NCBI GenBank assembly: GCA_018715545.1
Contig: DVLK01000050.1
Location: 1 to 6,739 of the forward strand
Origin: Candidatus Caccovivens faecavium
GTDB taxonomy: Bacteria > Bacillota > Clostridia > Christensenellales > UBA1242
DNA length: 6,739 nucleotides
Direction of reading: 5' to 3'
Below are positions 5,094 through 6,739 of the stretch, one piece after another. Position 1 is the stretch's first letter. Every line of letters begins with the position of its first letter. The notes below the pieces were generated by a model that was given only the letters and a program-made list of their open reading frames with translations, made no database searches and was not told the DNA's origin. Made by a program: the position numbers and the translations under genes.

Positions 5094-5122
5094 TTGAAAA
5101 TTGCTTTGAAATATGGTAATAT
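5094..5122 (+). promoter_or_regulatory. Sigma-A promoter of the 122-aa gene
   Basis: TTGAAA (5094-5099), a 17-base spacer and TAATAT (5117-5122) with TG at 5114-5115 (extended -10). Expected start is near 5129, about 35 bases before the ATG at 5164. Confidence 0.7.
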
Positions 5123-5163
5123 GATTTTGAAAGAAAGAGTAAATTTTTTTGTAGGGAGTGATT

Positions 5164-5532
5164 ATGACAGAGCAACAATATTTAGCATACAAAAAAAGCA
5201 GGCTTTTGACCTATGCTGACCTTGATAAATTAAGTCTAAATGAAGTTGTTTTGGTGAGCAGAGTGGCTATTCAATCAGCATTTGCAATGGCTCAATTAAG
5301 ATATAACCAAACAGGCGAGCAAGGCGAAAAATTGAAAAAGTTGGAAGGACTCAATTGGCATTTAAGAGAGTTGGATAAAGAGAAAAAACGACCTGTATAT
5401 GGAATTGTGATGACAGTTGGAGAAATAAAAGATACTTTTTCGCAGGATGATTTGAAGGGTGCGGGTTTAATTAAAGTGCCAACTCAACAAAAAGACAATA
5501 AAGAACCAGTAAAAGAAGATATAAATCGATAA
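5164..5532 (+). CDS. Hypothetical protein, 122 aa, unknown function
   Basis: I do not recognise this family. It is a soluble, charged protein without signal peptide or membrane helix. Residues 1-75 look mostly helical: YLAYKKSRLLTYADLDKLSLNEVVLVSRVAIQSAFAMAQLRYNQTGEQGEKLKKLEGLNWHLRELDKEKKR, with a hydrophobic stretch at 28-45. A short beta-like segment PVYGIVMTVGEIKDTF follows at 77-92. The Lys/Glu/Gln-rich tail (105-122) looks disordered. The chosen start is the ATG at 5164, with GGGAG 5 bases upstream. An in-frame GTG at 5158 overlaps that ribosome binding site and is rejected. The gene has its own promoter and terminator, so it is monocistronic. Codon pattern and a good ribosome binding site support real expression. 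Confidence 0.8.
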   Translation: MTEQQYLAYKKSRLLTYADLDKLSLNEVVLVSRVAIQSAFAMAQLRYNQTGEQGEKLKKLEGLNWHLRELDKEKKRPVYGIVMTVGEIKDTFSQDDLKGAGLIKVPTQQKDNKEPVKEDINR

Positions 5533-5547
5533 AGATTTAATGAGTGG

Positions 5548-5578
5548 AAGGAACAGTAGATAAATGCTGTTCTTTTTT
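5548..5578 (+). terminator. Intrinsic terminator of the 122-aa gene
   Basis: GAACAG (5551-5556) pairs with CTGTTC (5567-5572). The stem extends by a G-U and two A-U pairs (5548-5550 with 5573-5575), with a 10-base loop and six T at 5573-5578. On the minus strand there is no T-run, so it works only rightward. Confidence 0.85.
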
Positions 5579-5685
5579 ATATAAATATGTTTTTTAAATT
5601 TTTAAAGAGACAATTTTTTGATATTACAAATCAATTTTGTGAGTTTAATGATTATTTACAAACTGAGTTTTTTAAACATCTCGAA

Positions 5686-6129
5686 CTATGCTTCCTTTTT
5701 AAACGAAACATTGGCTGGGCTTGTGGAAGGAAGGTAGATGGCGGTGATGTTTGGAAAATATTTTGTTGTTAAGTTGTAGGACGCTTTGCCGTTGCAGACA
5801 ACAGCTTGAATTGTTGGGAAATCCTGCAATAGTTTTGGAATGTCATTCACGCTGTCTATTTTTTTAATTAATTCATTGTCACTTGATCCCTTAATTGTGG
5901 AAGAGCCGATTATGTCCCAAAGCGCAATGTGGTGAGCGAGTAAAAACGCCCTTTTTTCGTCCGTGTTTTCTGGCATTTTTTCGCCAAAATATTCCTCTAA
6001 CACTTTCCAAAATCTATTTTGCTTGTTGCCATAATAGAAATTAATTTCCCTACTTTTGACGCTTGGAAAACTTCCAAGGATTAACACCTTGCTCTTTTTA
6101 TCTATAACTGGTTCAAAACAATCAAACAT
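5686..6129 (-). CDS. DNA-deoxyinosine glycosylase (uracil-DNA glycosylase superfamily, family 6)
   Basis: This 147-residue enzyme of the hypoxanthine-DNA glycosylase group would excise hypoxanthine (deaminated adenine) from DNA to start base-excision repair. Signature blocks are VLILGSFPSVKSREINFYYGNKQNRFWKVL (15-44), with the conserved Asn38 in the region reported as catalytically important for family 6. Further blocks are ALWDIIGSSTIKGSSDNELI (69-88), QAVVCNGKASYNL (108-120) and LPSTSPAN (133-140). The reading frame stops at TAG seven residues after SPAN, whereas family members usually continue with a short C-terminal helix. In-frame sequence beyond the TAG encodes nine more plausible residues (FEMFKKLSL) before TAA, so a nonsense truncation is possible. 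The ATG directly follows the stop of the CYTH gene (TAGATG), with GAGGAG 5 bases upstream inside that gene: a coupled operon. Confidence 0.85.
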   Translation of the reverse strand: MFDCFEPVIDKKSKVLILGSFPSVKSREINFYYGNKQNRFWKVLEEYFGEKMPENTDEKRAFLLAHHIALWDIIGSSTIKGSSDNELIKKIDSVNDIPKLLQDFPTIQAVVCNGKASYNLTTKYFPNITAIYLPSTSPANVSFKKEA

Positions 6130-6705
6130 CTATTCTCCTCTATTAAGTAAAAGGTATGGTTTTTTTGCGCTATAATCATCATTAAGATTTAATCCTAACG
6201 AATTGACTAAGTTGCTTAAAACTTCAAATTTATCTTTATTAGAAAGATTTTCAATGGAAGGATATTCTTCAATCTCTAAAAAGACTCCCAAGTTTTTGAT
6301 ATTTTGAATGGTTAAAGCAATTTCGCCTTTTTTATAAACGATATTTTCATTGATATAATCGCACCAACATGTCATGCCGATATTTGTAAAAATAGTTTTG
6401 GCTTTTTCTTCATCATCTATTTTTAGTTTTGTTTTTATTTCATTTATTACATTGCCCTTATTATCAATGGTCTTATTTTTAAAAACAATATAAGTGTTAA
6501 TCCCGCTATTACCATCTATTTTACGAATTATTAAAGATTGATTTAATAAATTTTTATAATCAACAGTCTTTAAATCGGACTTTTTTAAAGTAGTATAATA
6601 TATGTCATGAATAACATACCTTTCATCAAAAACATAATCAAGACTTTTTAGCATATTTATTACATGGGCTAAATCGTCTCTTACTTGGACACATATTTCT
6701 GTCAT
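6130..6705 (-). CDS. CYTH-domain protein (CyaB / thiamine-triphosphatase-like), degenerate N-terminal motif
   Basis: 191 residues with the layout of a CYTH (class IV adenylate cyclase/triphosphate tunnel) protein. Successive charged beta-strands line a tunnel for triphosphate substrates. Visible are HDIYYTT (33-39), LIIRKIDG (58-65, R61), TYIVFKNK (71-78), NEIKTKLKI (88-96), NIVYKKGEIALTIQNIKNLGVFLEIEEY (121-148, with E144 and E146), and a C-terminal helical part. The N-terminal hallmark ExExK reads E3-I-C5-V-Q7, so the second Glu and the Lys are replaced. Classical metal/triphosphate chemistry may be altered or lost. Substrate is unknown. AAGGAGG lies 5 bases before the ATG at 6705; the promoter is probably just outside the window. 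Its stop abuts the glycosylase start. G+C is very low (12 of 60 bases in 6421-6480). Confidence 0.8.
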   Translation of the reverse strand: MTEICVQVRDDLAHVINMLKSLDYVFDERYVIHDIYYTTLKKSDLKTVDYKNLLNQSLIIRKIDGNSGINTYIVFKNKTIDNKGNVINEIKTKLKIDDEEKAKTIFTNIGMTCWCDYINENIVYKKGEIALTIQNIKNLGVFLEIEEYPSIENLSNKDKFEVLSNLVNSLGLNLNDDYSAKKPYLLLNRGE

Positions 6706-6739
6706 ATCTTCCTCCTTTATAAAACATTTTTAATTTAAA

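Noticed and set aside
5158..5163. GTG start two codons upstream in the 122-aa gene
   Set aside because: The GTG overlaps the GGGAG ribosome binding site that serves the ATG at 5164.
5686..5688. TAG as a recoded sense codon
   Set aside because: TAG ends hsp20 directly before a terminator, ends the synthase in tandem with TAA, and ends the CYTH gene exactly at the next start, so it works as a stop in this genome.
5587..5772. Plus-strand ORF of 61 codons
   Set aside because: It has no ribosome binding site, starts just after a terminator, and its second half is antisense to the conserved end of the glycosylase.

Overview
The window looks like a chromosomal segment of a low-GC, Gram-positive-type bacterium (Bacillota, most likely an uncultured Clostridia-like gut lineage). 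The support is strong AGGAGG-type ribosome binding sites, sigma-A promoters, short hairpin plus T-run terminators, a CIRCE-like heat-shock operator, two YwaF/TIGR02206-like membrane proteins and a BclA-C-terminal-like surface protein. Species cannot be fixed from the sequence.

Layout. (1) 57-1587, minus strand: a YwaF-like seven-helix membrane protein (631-1587), followed 73 bases downstream by a short Cys-rich protein with a BclA/TNF-like beta-domain (57-557). (2) 1588-1711: a compact divergent promoter region with a perfect 16-bp dyad. To its right is a second YwaF-like membrane protein (1712-2512, plus). (3) A bidirectional terminator (2558-2600) separates it from a convergent hsp20 gene (2605-3027, minus). 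hsp20 has a consensus sigma-A promoter whose -35 lies inside a degenerate CIRCE element. (4) 3028-3495 is a long AT-rich intergenic region. It leads into a 397-residue PLP-dependent alpha-oxoamine synthase (3496-4689, plus) that looks more like serine palmitoyltransferase than like biotin or threonine-catabolic enzymes. (5) 4690-4862 holds four near-matches to the DnaA box and the promoter of a tRNA-Ala(UGC) gene (4863-4939), with a perfect 9+9 bp dyad across the -10. A textbook terminator follows the tRNA. (6) 4975-5580: a small repeat/hairpin region, then a monocistronic 122-residue gene of unknown function with its own promoter and terminator. (7) 5686-6705, minus: a CYTH-domain protein directly abutting (TAG|ATG) a family-6 deoxyinosine DNA glycosylase, read as one operon.

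How the parts relate. The window is mostly short, independent transcription units rather than one pathway. The two YwaF-like genes are a candidate paralogous, co-regulated pair. hsp20 is probably HrcA-regulated. The CYTH and glycosylase genes are translationally coupled. Base composition is strikingly uneven. 60-base samples I counted give about 20% G+C in the right YwaF-like gene and the CYTH gene, but 45-55% in the synthase, glycosylase and BclA-like genes. No mobile element, CRISPR array or defence system is visible. The most intriguing items are the synthase of serine palmitoyltransferase type, the dyads over the tRNA promoter and the divergent promoter, and the DnaA-box-like cluster.
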